A stretch of 64,000 nt of DNA from Paraburkholderia atlantica (lineage in GTDB: Bacteria; Pseudomonadota; Gammaproteobacteria; Burkholderiales; Burkholderiaceae). Both the position numbers and the translations under genes were made by a program. Positions within the stretch are counted from its first letter, which is position 1. Every line of letters begins with the position of its first letter. Below the pieces are notes generated by a model. The model ran no database searches. It saw only the letters and a program-made list of their open reading frames with translations, and was not told the origin of the DNA. Below, one piece after another: positions 9,240 to 18,062 of the stretch. Location: NCBI RefSeq assembly GCF_009362785.1, contig NZ_WHNQ01000017.1:1-64000 (forward strand), read 5' to 3'.

Positions 9240-9620
9240 TTACTGCCCGCCGAACGGCTTTTGCACGGTGAGCTTGTTGGTCACCGAAGTCACCCCCGGA
9301 ACGCCCTTCGCAATCTCCGCGACCTGATTGATCTGGGAAGCGTCGGTGACCGTGCCGCTCAGCGTCACCGCGCCGCCCTTTGCGATGACGCTGATATTGC
9401 CTGCGCTGATCTCCTTGTGCTTGCCGATCGCGGCATACACCTGCCGACGCAGCGCGCGATTCGCTTGCCTGGGGCTGGCGGGAGCGGCTGCGCTACCCGA
9501 CATCGCGGGCGCGCCCGAAGCTGCGCTGGCCGTCTGACCCGACTGCGCCCATGCGCTGCCCGACGCGGCCAGAATCAATGTGGCGGCAATCGCCAACACG
9601 CGTGCCTGAATGCTTTTCAT
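9240..9620 (-). CDS. Secreted BON-domain protein
   Basis: About 126 residues. A signal peptide covers residues 1-25 and ends SAWA, followed by an alanine/serine-rich linker and one BON domain (residues about 55-122: VYAAIGKHKEISAGNISVIAKGG, GTVTDASQINQVAEIAKGVPGV). BON domains of OsmY and Kbp kind bind membranes or peptidoglycan and respond to osmotic stress. It lies 30 bases after the second porin on the same strand and may be the last gene of that transcript, although the functional link is unclear. Confidence 0.85.
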   Translation of the reverse strand: MKSIQARVLAIAATLILAASGSAWAQSGQTASAASGAPAMSGSAAAPASPRQANRALRRQVYAAIGKHKEISAGNISVIAKGGAVTLSGTVTDASQINQVAEIAKGVPGVTSVTNKLTVQKPFGGQ

Positions 9621-9650
9621 CGAATACTCCAGTTGTTATACGTGACGTAA

Positions 9651-10796
9651 TCAGAAGGTATGGCGGATGCCGACCATGGCCGCCGTCGTGGACACGCCGG
9701 GCGCAACCGGAGCGCCATAGATGATGGTCTGGTTCATGGTCCCCTTGTTGGCCACATAACCCACCTGCGCGTAAGCCTTGGTGCGCTGGGACAGGTTGTA
9801 TTCCGCGCCCACCGCGAATTCGCTCGAATGGTTCGCCGAGTTGTTCTTGTCTTTCAGGTAGTAGTACCCTGATGTGACCTTGAAACGCGGATTGAACTGG
9901 TAGCCAAGGCCCCCCGAAATCATTTCGAAGTCCGCGGTGTTGCTATGCGCCGGGTTCTTGCCGGCGCCATACGAGGCCGACACCGAAAATCCGGCGATCG
10001 TGTACATCGCACCGAAATAGTAGAAACGGTTGTTCGCCAGCCCGGTCGCAGGGATGGCGGGTGCCGCCGGGTACGTGATCGGGAACGGGTTGGTATCGTG
10101 GCCGTTGTAATACACGGCGGACAGATTCAGACCGTAGTTCGAATACTTGAGCACGGCCGACTCGCGCGTGCCGCCCTGGAAATGACCGGCGACGCCGCCC
10201 GGCGCGTACTCGAGCGCAAGCGATGCGCCGTAAAATTTCGGCGAGTTATAGACCAGCGCATTGCTGTCGTACAGCGCGCCAATCGGCGCGTTCGTGCTCG
10301 TACCCGGCCAGCCGGCCGCCTGATTGATGCCCAGCCACGCGGTCAGAATACTGCCGAAATACTGCGCGCCGCGCACGTCGGTTTCCGCCATCGCGTAGAT
10401 CATCGGAATGATCTGCCGGCCGGCGTCGAAGGTACCGAAGGGCCCGGACACGCCGATCGTCGCGAACTGGTTGAAGATCGCGGTGGTGCCCGGCGTATCG
10501 GACAGGCCGAACTTGCCGTTCGTGGAGTTGAATACGCCCTGCAGCTTGAAATTGATCTTGTAGCCGCCGCCGATGTCTTCGCTGCCTTTCAAACCCCAGA
10601 AGCTCGCATAGATACCGCCGTCCTTCAGCTGATAAATCTTGCCGGTGTTCGGCGCGTGCGGCAGGAAGGTGGCCGCCGAAGTGCTCTGATACAGGAAACC
10701 CGTATCGATCACGCCATAGAGCGTCACTGACGACTGCGCATGAGCCGCGGTGGCGAAAATGGCCAACGCGATAGCGCTGCTTGCCTTTAACTTCAT
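9651..10796 (-). CDS. Gram-negative general porin (second copy)
   Basis: About 381 residues. The signal peptide covers 1-20 (MKLKASSAIALAIFATAAHA), the mature start is again QSSVTLYGVID, and the C-terminus ends RHTF. It is divergent in sequence from the first porin, especially in loop regions, so it probably has different permeability. AGGAGA precedes the ATG. It lies 138 bases downstream of the acyl-CoA ligase on the same strand, at the end of the catabolic operon. This suggests it admits the operon's substrate, which is an inference from position. Confidence 0.92.
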   Translation of the reverse strand: MKLKASSAIALAIFATAAHAQSSVTLYGVIDTGFLYQSTSAATFLPHAPNTGKIYQLKDGGIYASFWGLKGSEDIGGGYKINFKLQGVFNSTNGKFGLSDTPGTTAIFNQFATIGVSGPFGTFDAGRQIIPMIYAMAETDVRGAQYFGSILTAWLGINQAAGWPGTSTNAPIGALYDSNALVYNSPKFYGASLALEYAPGGVAGHFQGGTRESAVLKYSNYGLNLSAVYYNGHDTNPFPITYPAAPAIPATGLANNRFYYFGAMYTIAGFSVSASYGAGKNPAHSNTADFEMISGGLGYQFNPRFKVTSGYYYLKDKNNSANHSSEFAVGAEYNLSQRTKAYAQVGYVANKGTMNQTIIYGAPVAPGVSTTAAMVGIRHTF

Positions 10797-10934
10797 TGTG
10801 TCTCCTTCGCGTACCGGCGGTGGCGCAAACGCCCATGCTGCGGTCGCTTCAATTGATTGGTGATTTTGTATGCGACGGGCGTACCCGGCCGCGTTGTTGC
10901 GTGCATCGAACTGTGTTGCTGCGCAAGCGTTGCG

Positions 10935-12560
10935 TCAGGGCAGGTAGTAGTTCCCGAATTGATCGCGCAATTGGTTCTTCAGCACCTTGCCCGTTGCGCC
11001 GATAGGCACCGTGTCGACGAACACCACCGCATCGGGGGTCCACCAGCGCGCGACCCGGCCGTTGAAGAAGGACAGCAGTTCGTCGCTGGCCAGATCGCTG
11101 CCCGGCTTTTTCACGACCAGCAGCAGCGGCCGTTCGTCCCACTTCGGATGCCGTGCGGCGATACACACTGCGGTCGAGACTTCCGGATGCAGATACGCGA
11201 CGTTTTCGATGGCCGCCGAACTGATCCATTCGCCGCCCGACTTGATCACGTCCTTGCTGCGATCGGTGATCTGCATGAAGCCGTGCCGGTCGATCGTCGC
11301 GATGTCGCCGGTCGGAAACCAGCCGTCGCACAGCGGCGACTCGACGCCGGCGCCGAAGTACTGCTGCGTGACCCAGTGGCCGCGCACCTGCAGATCGCCA
11401 GCGCTTTCGCCATCCCACGGCAATTCATTGCCGTGCGAGCCGACGATCCGCATATCGATGCCGAACAGCGCACGTCCCTGCTTCGCCTGGACCTGATACT
11501 GCTCGTCCATCGGCAGCGACTGCTGATGCGCCTTGAAGCTGCAGACCGTGCCGATCGGGCTCAATTCGGTCATGCCCCACGCGTGCAGCACCTCGACCCG
11601 ATGGCGCTTCTGGAACGCCTCGGTCATCGCGGTCGGACACGGCGCGCCGCCGATCACCGTGCGTCGCATCGACGAGAAGGTGCCGCCCATCGCATCGACA
11701 TGCGTGAGGAGTCCCTGCCACACGGTCGGCACACCGGCCGACAGCGTCACGTGTTCCGTTTCGATCAGTTCATAGAGCGACTTGCCGTCGAGCGCCGGAC
11801 CCGGAAACACCAGCTTCGCGCCGACCATGCAGGCGATGTAGGGCAGTCCCCACGCGTTCACATGGAACATCGGCACGACCGGCAGGATCACGTCGCGCGC
11901 GGAACAGTTCAGCGCATCGGGCAGCGCCGCCGCGTAGGTATGCAGCACGGTCGAGCGATGGCTGTACAGCACGCCCTTCGGATTGCCAGTGGTGCCCGAC
12001 GTGTAGCACAGCGACGACGCGCTGTCTTCGTCGAGCAGCGGCCATTCGAAGACGTCGTCGTGCAGTTCGAGCAGGTCCTCGTAGCACATCAGCATGCCGC
12101 CCAGCTCGTTCGCTTGCGGCATGTGCGCGCGATCGGTCATCGCCACGAATATCTTCGGGCTCTTCACGCGGGGCGCGACGCTCTCGATCAGCGGCAGAAA
12201 CGTCAGGTCGAAGAACACGACACGGTCTTCCGCATGCTCGATGATGTATGCGAGCTGGTCGACGTGCAGTCGCGGGTTCAGCGTATGCAGCACCGACCCG
12301 GAGCCCGACACCGCGAAATACAGCTCCATGTGGCGATAGCCGTTCCACGCGAGCGTTGCGACGCGCTCGCCCCGGCCGACGCCAAGCGTTGCCAGCGCGT
12401 TGGCCATGCGGCGCGCGCGCTGCGCGAGGTGCCGATACGAATAACGATGGATATCTCCTTCCACGCGTCGCGACACGATTTCCTGTTCGCCGTGATGGCG
12501 CTCCGCGTGCGTAAGCAGCGCGGAAACCAGCAGCGACTGCTGCATCATCAAGCCTTGCAT
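10935..12560 (-). CDS. AMP-forming acyl-CoA ligase (AlkK/DmdB-like)
   Basis: About 541 residues of the ANL superfamily. The phosphate-binding loop is YTSGTTGNPKGVLYSH; later motifs are HAWGMTELSPIG, GWFPTGDIATID and the hinge region DRSKDVIKSGGEWIS. The C-terminal catalytic lysine lies in GATGKVLKNQLR. Overall it resembles medium-chain fatty acid ligase AlkK and 3-methylmercaptopropionate ligase DmdB. The likely role is ATP-dependent activation of an organic acid made by the upstream enzymes. AGGAGA precedes the ATG. It follows the Rieske gene by 50 bases. Confidence 0.88.
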   Translation of the reverse strand: MQGLMMQQSLLVSALLTHAERHHGEQEIVSRRVEGDIHRYSYRHLAQRARRMANALATLGVGRGERVATLAWNGYRHMELYFAVSGSGSVLHTLNPRLHVDQLAYIIEHAEDRVVFFDLTFLPLIESVAPRVKSPKIFVAMTDRAHMPQANELGGMLMCYEDLLELHDDVFEWPLLDEDSASSLCYTSGTTGNPKGVLYSHRSTVLHTYAAALPDALNCSARDVILPVVPMFHVNAWGLPYIACMVGAKLVFPGPALDGKSLYELIETEHVTLSAGVPTVWQGLLTHVDAMGGTFSSMRRTVIGGAPCPTAMTEAFQKRHRVEVLHAWGMTELSPIGTVCSFKAHQQSLPMDEQYQVQAKQGRALFGIDMRIVGSHGNELPWDGESAGDLQVRGHWVTQQYFGAGVESPLCDGWFPTGDIATIDRHGFMQITDRSKDVIKSGGEWISSAAIENVAYLHPEVSTAVCIAARHPKWDERPLLLVVKKPGSDLASDELLSFFNGRVARWWTPDAVVFVDTVPIGATGKVLKNQLRDQFGNYYLP

Positions 12561-12610
12561 CTTTCCGTCTCCTGATTGCTTGTGGCGTCTCGAACCTGGC
12601 CCACCCGGCC

Positions 12611-12967
12611 TTACGTTGCCGCGCTGCCGGCTCGCTGATGCGAGGGCGTCGCGTTCGGTTCGTCGAGACTCACCATCACCTTTGAATCCATTATTTCGAC
12701 CGGGAAGGTCGTTACACTCAATCCACCTGCTCCCGCCATGCAGCCCGTGCGCACGTCGAAGCGCAGACCGTGCGCCGGACAGCGCAACATGCAGCCTTCG
12801 AGCTGGCCGCTCGAAAGCGCGGCCCCGTTGTGCGGACAGGTGTTGTCGATGGCGTGAAGCGTGCCTGCGATGTTGAACAGCACGATGCTGCGGCCATCGA
12901 TGAAGGCCAGCTTGCGCTGGCCCGGCGCGAGTTCGCCGGCGACACCCACCACGATCCGACGTGACAT
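12611..12967 (-). CDS. Small Rieske [2Fe-2S] protein
   Basis: About 118 residues forming one Rieske domain of the NirD/biphenyl-dioxygenase ferredoxin type. The cluster ligands are C44 and H46 (CPHNGA) and C63 and H66 (CPAHGL). There is no signal peptide or membrane segment, so it should act as a soluble electron carrier. GGAAGGAG lies upstream of the ATG at 12967. Its partner oxygenase is not obvious: the adjacent TauD-type enzyme uses 2-oxoglutarate and normally needs no ferredoxin. It may serve an enzyme elsewhere or the quinone oxidoreductase in this operon. Confidence 0.88.
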   Translation of the reverse strand: MSRRIVVGVAGELAPGQRKLAFIDGRSIVLFNIAGTLHAIDNTCPHNGAALSSGQLEGCMLRCPAHGLRFDVRTGCMAGAGGLSVTTFPVEIMDSKVMVSLDEPNATPSHQRAGSAAT

Positions 12968-12999
12968 CCCCGACTCCTTCCGATCCGACGCTAGCCGCG

Positions 13000-13566
13000 T
13001 CACATCAGCACCAGGCGGCGAATCAACGTCTCCGCCATCGGCCATTCGCCAAAGCCCGACGCGGGGTTGAGGTGCCCCACTTCGCCGAGATCGACGAGGC
13101 GGCTGCCCCAGTCCTGCGCCATGTCCTGCACCCGCTCGAACCGTGCGAGCGGATCGTTGCGGCTCGCGCCGACGATGCTCGGGAACGGCAGACGCTTGCG
13201 CGGAATCGGCAGCCAGCCGTTCTGCTCCAGCGTATCCAGCTCCGGATAGCCCGCCGGCATCGGCGTTTCGAGGTCCGCGGGCGCCGCGAGCAGCGCACCG
13301 TGAATCTCGCGCTTGTGCTGCGCCGCCCACTGCACGGTGATCATCACGCCCGCGCTATGCGCGACCAGAATCACCGGGCCGTCGATTTTCGCGAGCGCCG
13401 CATCGAGCGCCGCTACCCGTGCCGCGCAGCTGAGCTTGTCGTGTTCGAGCGGCGGCACCGACAGCGCTTTCGGCAGCCGTTGCTGCAACAGGGTTTGCCA
13501 ATGCTCCGGGACATGGTCGCGCAAGCCCGGGACCATCAGAATGGTCGGTTTCAATTCGTAATTCAT
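13000..13566 (-). CDS. RBBP9/YdeN-type alpha/beta hydrolase
   Basis: About 188 residues of the small serine hydrolase family. The nucleophile elbow is AHSAG at about residues 69-73, the VPGLRDHVPEHWQ block is the usual N-terminal signature, and GEVGHLNPASGFGEWP carries the catalytic histidine. It sits between the TauD dioxygenase (18 bases) and the Rieske gene (32 bases), so it is part of the operon. It may hydrolyse an ester, lactone or thioester intermediate. The ribosome-binding site is weak. Confidence 0.83.
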   Translation of the reverse strand: MNYELKPTILMVPGLRDHVPEHWQTLLQQRLPKALSVPPLEHDKLSCAARVAALDAALAKIDGPVILVAHSAGVMITVQWAAQHKREIHGALLAAPADLETPMPAGYPELDTLEQNGWLPIPRKRLPFPSIVGASRNDPLARFERVQDMAQDWGSRLVDLGEVGHLNPASGFGEWPMAETLIRRLVLM

Positions 13567-13584
13567 GGGAAGCTACTTACTGGT

Positions 13585-14433
13585 TCAGTACGGCTTGTCG
13601 CCGATAATGCCGGCGCGTTCCATCTTGCGATGGCATGGCGGGTAATCCATCACCGCATAGTGCTGCGTGCTGCGGTTGTCCCAGATCGCGATGCTGTTCT
13701 TCTGCCAGCGCCAGCGCACCTGGTACTCGGGGATGTACGCCTGGCTGATCAGATAGCGCAGCAGATCGCCCGCGCCCGGATTCGCGTCCTGACCGAAGCG
13801 CACCCGCTCCGGCGTATGGAAGTTCGTGAAATGGCTCGTGAAAGCGCTCACGAACAGCACCTTCTCCTCCGTTTCCGGATGCGTGCGCACGACCGGATGC
13901 TCCGCGTCCGGAAACTGCGCCTTCAGCGCCAGACGCTTTTCGATCGGCATCGCGGCACCGAAGCTCGCCTCGATGCTGTGGCGCGCGCGCAGGTCCGCGA
14001 TCTGCGCCTTCACGTACGCCGGCAGATTCTCGTAGGCGAGGACCATGTTCGCCCACATCGTGTCGCCACCGACGGGCGGACACTCGACACAGCGCAGCAC
14101 GGCACCGAACTGCGGCTTTTCGCGCCACGTGGCGTCGGCATGCCACGCGTTTTCATACCGGTCGTTGGGCTGGTCCGGGGTCTTGTAGATACGCACGAGG
14201 CCCGGATTTTCCGGATCGCTGCCCGCGACCGGATGGTCTTCCAGTTCGCCGAAGCGGCGCGCGAACGCCACGTGTTCGGCGCGCGTGATGTCCTGGTCGC
14301 GCAGGAACAGCACCCGGTGCTTCAGCAGCGCGGAACGGATCTCCGCAAACAGGCCGTCGTCATGGATGGCGTGAGCGACATTCACGCCGGTCAGTTCCGC
14401 GCCGATCGAGTACGTCAGTTGTTCGACTCGCAT
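13585..14433 (-). CDS. TauD/TfdA-family 2-oxoglutarate dioxygenase
   Basis: About 282 residues. The Fe(II) facial triad is H98 and D100 (WHADATW) plus H258 (TQHYAVMDY), with a 2-oxoglutarate-binding arginine at about 269-273. It is predicted to hydroxylate its substrate with O2 and 2-oxoglutarate. Family members cleave taurine, 2,4-D and other substituted acids or hydroxylate amino and fatty acids. AAGGAG precedes the start at 14433. The gene is 10 bases downstream of the quinone oxidoreductase. The neighbouring CoA ligase and BKACE suggest it starts the breakdown of a substituted acid. Confidence 0.88.
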   Translation of the reverse strand: MRVEQLTYSIGAELTGVNVAHAIHDDGLFAEIRSALLKHRVLFLRDQDITRAEHVAFARRFGELEDHPVAGSDPENPGLVRIYKTPDQPNDRYENAWHADATWREKPQFGAVLRCVECPPVGGDTMWANMVLAYENLPAYVKAQIADLRARHSIEASFGAAMPIEKRLALKAQFPDAEHPVVRTHPETEEKVLFVSAFTSHFTNFHTPERVRFGQDANPGAGDLLRYLISQAYIPEYQVRWRWQKNSIAIWDNRSTQHYAVMDYPPCHRKMERAGIIGDKPY

Positions 14434-14443
14434 GGCTAGCTCC

Positions 14444-15424
14444 TTAGATAATGAAGACCGACGAACCCGTCGTCTTGCGCGATTCCAGATCACGATGCGC
14501 TTGCGCCGCATCCTCGAGCGCATAGCGCTGATTCAATTCGATCTTGATGCGTCCGGAGGCGATCAAGCCGAAGATTTCGCCGGCCAGCTCGTCCTTCTCG
14601 GCCGGATCGGCGATGTAATCAGCCAGAGCCGGGCGGGTCAGATACAGCGAGCCTTTCATTGCCAGCAGTTGCGGATTGAACGGCGGAATCGGGCCGGAGG
14701 CCGTGCCGACGCAAACCAGCAGACCGCGACGCTTCAGCGAATCGAGCGAAGCCTCAAAGGTGTCCTTGCCGACGCTGTCGAACACGACGTTCACGCCGAC
14801 GCCATCGGTCAGTTCGCGTACGCGTCTGGCGACGTCTTCGCTGCTGTAGTTGATGACGTGATCGCAGCCATGCGCGCGCGCTACCTCGCCTTTGGCCTCG
14901 CTCGAAACCGTGCCGATCACGGTCAGACCCAGCAGCTTCGCCCACTGCGAAACGATCAGGCCGACACCGCCGGCGGCGGCATGCAGAAGGATCGTGTCGC
15001 CCGCCTTGAAGTCGTGAATGCGGCGCATCAGGTACGCGGCGGTCAGGCCGCGCATGGTCATGCCGGCAGCCGTTTCGCAGTCGATCGCATCGGGCAGCCG
15101 GATCAGCGGCGCGGCCGGAATCAGGCGTTCGGTGCTGTACGCGCCGAGCGTGTTGATGAAGCCCGTGTAGGTCACTCGATCCCCCACCGCGACGTTCGTG
15201 ACGTCCGGGCCAACGGCCTCGACCACGCCCGCGGCTTCCACGCCCATCCCCGCGGGCAGCGGGACCGGATACAGGCCGCTACGGAAGTAGGTATCGGCGA
15301 AGTTCAGGCCCACGGCCTGGTGGCGCAGGCGAACCTGGCCGGGACCCGGGTTACCCACTTCGACGTCCTCGTAGCGCAGGACCTCGGGACCACCGGTTTC
15401 ATGAAAACGCACTGCCTTTGCCAT
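14444..15424 (-). CDS. NADPH:quinone oxidoreductase (zinc-independent MDR family)
   Basis: About 326 residues of the medium-chain dehydrogenase/reductase superfamily, QOR branch. The N-terminal GroES-like domain lacks the zinc-binding cysteines; the Rossmann motif is LLHAAAGGVGLIVSQWAKLLG. It probably reduces quinones or an enoyl or aldehyde intermediate with NADPH. GGAGAG precedes the ATG. It lies 106 bases after the MFS gene and 10 bases before the dioxygenase, inside the catabolic operon. Confidence 0.87.
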   Translation of the reverse strand: MAKAVRFHETGGPEVLRYEDVEVGNPGPGQVRLRHQAVGLNFADTYFRSGLYPVPLPAGMGVEAAGVVEAVGPDVTNVAVGDRVTYTGFINTLGAYSTERLIPAAPLIRLPDAIDCETAAGMTMRGLTAAYLMRRIHDFKAGDTILLHAAAGGVGLIVSQWAKLLGLTVIGTVSSEAKGEVARAHGCDHVINYSSEDVARRVRELTDGVGVNVVFDSVGKDTFEASLDSLKRRGLLVCVGTASGPIPPFNPQLLAMKGSLYLTRPALADYIADPAEKDELAGEIFGLIASGRIKIELNQRYALEDAAQAHRDLESRKTTGSSVFII

Positions 15425-15530
15425 GTCGACTCTCCAATTCTTTGCTTGATCTGCACTTCGCAGAATTCGTTGCGCTCGCGGCGCATTACAGGTTCCGTTC
15501 TCCGCGCCGTCCGCGCGGCACCATCCGATG

Positions 15531-16853
15531 TCAGCGCGTGGCCTGCTCGCGTAGCGTGTTCAGCCGATCCAGATCGCCCGAGTAGTTCCGCTTGCCGATC
15601 ATGAATGCGGCGGCCGCGACGAGCGGTGCGAACGGCACCAGTTGCAACGCGCCCAGCAGTCCGATCCGATCGGCGATGATCCCCGTCAGAACAGCCGCTG
15701 GCGCGAGGCCCAGCAGGTTGTTCGCGAGCGTCAGCGTCGCAAACGCCGAGGCATGAATGGTCGGCGGCGTGAGGTTCGCCACCATCGCACCCGACGGGCC
15801 GCTCGCACCGGCGCAAAAGAACATGCCGACACCGATCACGATCAGTTGCCACGGCCCCGCCGGCATGTGGAAGCCAATCGCGAGCAGGACGAAACAGGCG
15901 AGGCAGTAGGCGATCGCAGCGCTCCACTTGCGTTCCCGCACGTTCTTGCTGAGCCGGTCGGCGAGGTTCCCGCACACCACCATGCCCACCCCGGTCACCA
16001 GCACGAACACCGCCGCGCACATCGCAGCCTTGCCGGTGGCCATGCCGTAGTAGCGATTCAGGAAGCTCGGCATCCACGCCCACACAGCGGCGGGAACCAT
16101 CAGATGCAGACCGCTGCCCACGTAGGCGCACACCACGGACTTCGTCGAAAACAAGCCCTTCATCAACTCGCGCAGGCTCATGCGCATGCCGCGCGTTTGC
16201 GTCTGCTTCGTCACGCTCGCCGGCTGCAGCGGCGCAAGACGCTTTTCGGTGACGACGAGGCGGTAGATCACGACCAGCACGATCCCCATCGCCGCCATCG
16301 CGCCGAATGCCGCGCGCCAGCCGAGGTGAGCCGCCACCGCGCCGCCGAGCGCCATGCCCAGCACCGAGCCGAACGCGCCGCCCGCCATGAAGGTGCCGGT
16401 CAGCGTGGAGCGCAGCCGCACCGGAAAGATGCTCAGCACAACTGCGATGCCGACGCTGCCATACGCCGCTTCACCGATTCCGACGAAGGCACGCGCCAGC
16501 AGCAACTGCCCATAGTTCGCCGAGATTGCGCAGCCCACCGTCGCGAGACTCCACATCGCCGCCATCAGCACGATGCTCTTCACGCGGCCCCAGCGGTCGG
16601 CCAGTACCGACAGCGGAAACGTGAGCACACCGACCATCAGCGCGACCACGCTGCTGAGCGAACCCAGCTGCGCATCGGACAGATGCCATGCCGCCTTGAG
16701 CGGCGGAAACACTGCATTCAACACCTGCCGCGACATATAGTCGGAAAGCAGCAATCCGACCGTCAACGCAAACACCACCCACGCATAAGCGCGCACATCC
16801 GTCTTTGCTACCGAAACTTCGCCCGCCGTGGGCGCTGCATGCTGAACGAGCAT
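15531..16853 (-). CDS. MFS transporter (Spinster/ACS-like)
   Basis: About 440 residues with 12 predicted membrane segments. SDYMSRQVLNAVFPPLK in TM1 and LADRWGRVKSIVLMAAM after TM2 are typical of the anion:cation symporter/Spinster-like MFS groups that import organic anions. A short cytoplasmic loop separates the two halves around residues 195-225. AAGGAG lies about 7 bases before the ATG. It follows the BKACE gene by 153 bases and is probably the uptake system for the operon's substrate. Confidence 0.87.
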   Translation of the reverse strand: MLVQHAAPTAGEVSVAKTDVRAYAWVVFALTVGLLLSDYMSRQVLNAVFPPLKAAWHLSDAQLGSLSSVVALMVGVLTFPLSVLADRWGRVKSIVLMAAMWSLATVGCAISANYGQLLLARAFVGIGEAAYGSVGIAVVLSIFPVRLRSTLTGTFMAGGAFGSVLGMALGGAVAAHLGWRAAFGAMAAMGIVLVVIYRLVVTEKRLAPLQPASVTKQTQTRGMRMSLRELMKGLFSTKSVVCAYVGSGLHLMVPAAVWAWMPSFLNRYYGMATGKAAMCAAVFVLVTGVGMVVCGNLADRLSKNVRERKWSAAIAYCLACFVLLAIGFHMPAGPWQLIVIGVGMFFCAGASGPSGAMVANLTPPTIHASAFATLTLANNLLGLAPAAVLTGIIADRIGLLGALQLVPFAPLVAAAAFMIGKRNYSGDLDRLNTLREQATR

Positions 16854-16933
16854 GTTTAGTCTCCTTCCACGCTGACTCCGTGGCGGCCGCCTTGCCCGCG
16901 TGGGCCGGCGACCTGTTATGGATTCAGCTATCT

Positions 16934-16955
16934 GCTCCCGCTATGCGGCGGGAGC
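16934..16955 (-). other. Intercistronic hairpin between BKACE and MFS genes
   Basis: A perfect 8-base-pair stem (GCTCCCGC / GCGGGAGC) with a 6-base loop in the 153-base gap. No T-run follows on either strand, so it is more likely a processing or stability element than a terminator. Confidence 0.4.
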
Positions 16956-17006
16956 GTTACCCAGAAGCCCCGCCTCGGCCAACGCCTCGGCCCGGGCTTC
17001 CGGCAT

Positions 17007-18062
17007 TCACGCCGCGCGAAGCGGCAGGTTCCTGACGCCGGCCTGGCGGTTCGGCGCCATACCGTTGGCGCTGAGCGTTTCTTCGACCGTCTCGTACTGC
17101 ACACCAATACGATAGATCTCGCGGGCTTCTTTACCACTGGCAATTTCGCGGCCCAGTTCGCGCGCTACGCGCACGCACTGCTCGATCTGCTGTACCGACG
17201 TGAAGCGCTTACCGTGCTGATCGATGATCGTGTCCTCGATGCCGCAGCGCGGATGCAAGCCCATCGACATCGCCATCATGTTGAACGGCAGCACGTTCTT
17301 CAGCAGCGACTCGGCGGTCAGCGTGCAGCCATCCGGCGCGCGATGCACGAAGTTGAAGAAGTTGAACGGGTTCGGGCCGTCGAAGCCGCCACCGATGCCG
17401 ATCCACGTCAGGTTCAGCGGGCCCTTGTAGACGCCCTTGCGCACGAGGCGTTCGAGCGTTTCGAGCGCGTGAATGCCGGTGAGCTGGAAGTGCGGCTGGA
17501 TGCCCGCAGCCTGCAGGCGGCGCAGATGCTCCTCGACCCATGCGGGACCGGCCGGAACCGTCATTTCGCTATAGGCGGCCATGAACGCGGGGTTGGAAAG
17601 CGAGGTGCCCGCCAGATACTCGGGATAGAGCAACTCCATGATGTTCATCTGCGTGGTATTGATCGCAACCGTCACCTGGTCCGGCTTCGGATCGAGTTCG
17701 GCCAGCATATGGCGCGTATCGTCGGACAGCCACTTCGCGGCCTGGCCGTCGTCTTCCGGTGCAAACGAAATCGAGCCACCGACCTGAATGATCATGTCGG
17801 GCACAGCGGCGCGCACACCCGCGATCAGTTCATTGAACTTCGACAGGCGCTTCGAGCCCTTGCCGTCCAGTTCACGCACGTGCAGGTGCAGCACCGTGGC
17901 GCCCGCGTTGTAGCAATCGACGGCCTTCTGGATCTGCTGATCCATTGTCACCGGGATGTCTTCCGGGAAGTCCGCGGGCATCCATTCCGGGCCGTAAGGG
18001 GCGGTGGTGATGACTACCTTGTCCTGATTCTCAGGGTGCAGCGAATCGTCGAGAAATTGCAT
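17007..18062 (-). CDS. Beta-keto acid cleavage enzyme (BKACE, DUF849)
   Basis: About 351 residues. BKACE enzymes are zinc-dependent and condense a beta-keto acid with acetyl-CoA, yielding acetoacetate and a new acyl-CoA. The zinc-binding histidines are H59 and H61 in LHLHVRE. VITTAPYGPEW, IQVGGS and the LNLTWIGIGGG block are family-like. The protein is longer than the best known members (about 280-310 residues) and may belong to a separate sub-family; 3-dehydrocarnitine cleavage is one known activity in the family. GGAGG precedes the ATG. It is the first gene of the minus-strand operon and is divergent from an AraC-type regulator. Confidence 0.87.
   Translation of the reverse strand: MQFLDDSLHPENQDKVVITTAPYGPEWMPADFPEDIPVTMDQQIQKAVDCYNAGATVLHLHVRELDGKGSKRLSKFNELIAGVRAAVPDMIIQVGGSISFAPEDDGQAAKWLSDDTRHMLAELDPKPDQVTVAINTTQMNIMELLYPEYLAGTSLSNPAFMAAYSEMTVPAGPAWVEEHLRRLQAAGIQPHFQLTGIHALETLERLVRKGVYKGPLNLTWIGIGGGFDGPNPFNFFNFVHRAPDGCTLTAESLLKNVLPFNMMAMSMGLHPRCGIEDTIIDQHGKRFTSVQQIEQCVRVARELGREIASGKEAREIYRIGVQYETVEETLSANGMAPNRQAGVRNLPLRAA

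Noticed and set aside
10857..12575. A 572-codon plus-strand open frame opposite the acyl-CoA ligase
   Set aside because: Antisense shadow; the ligase motifs on the minus strand are unambiguous.
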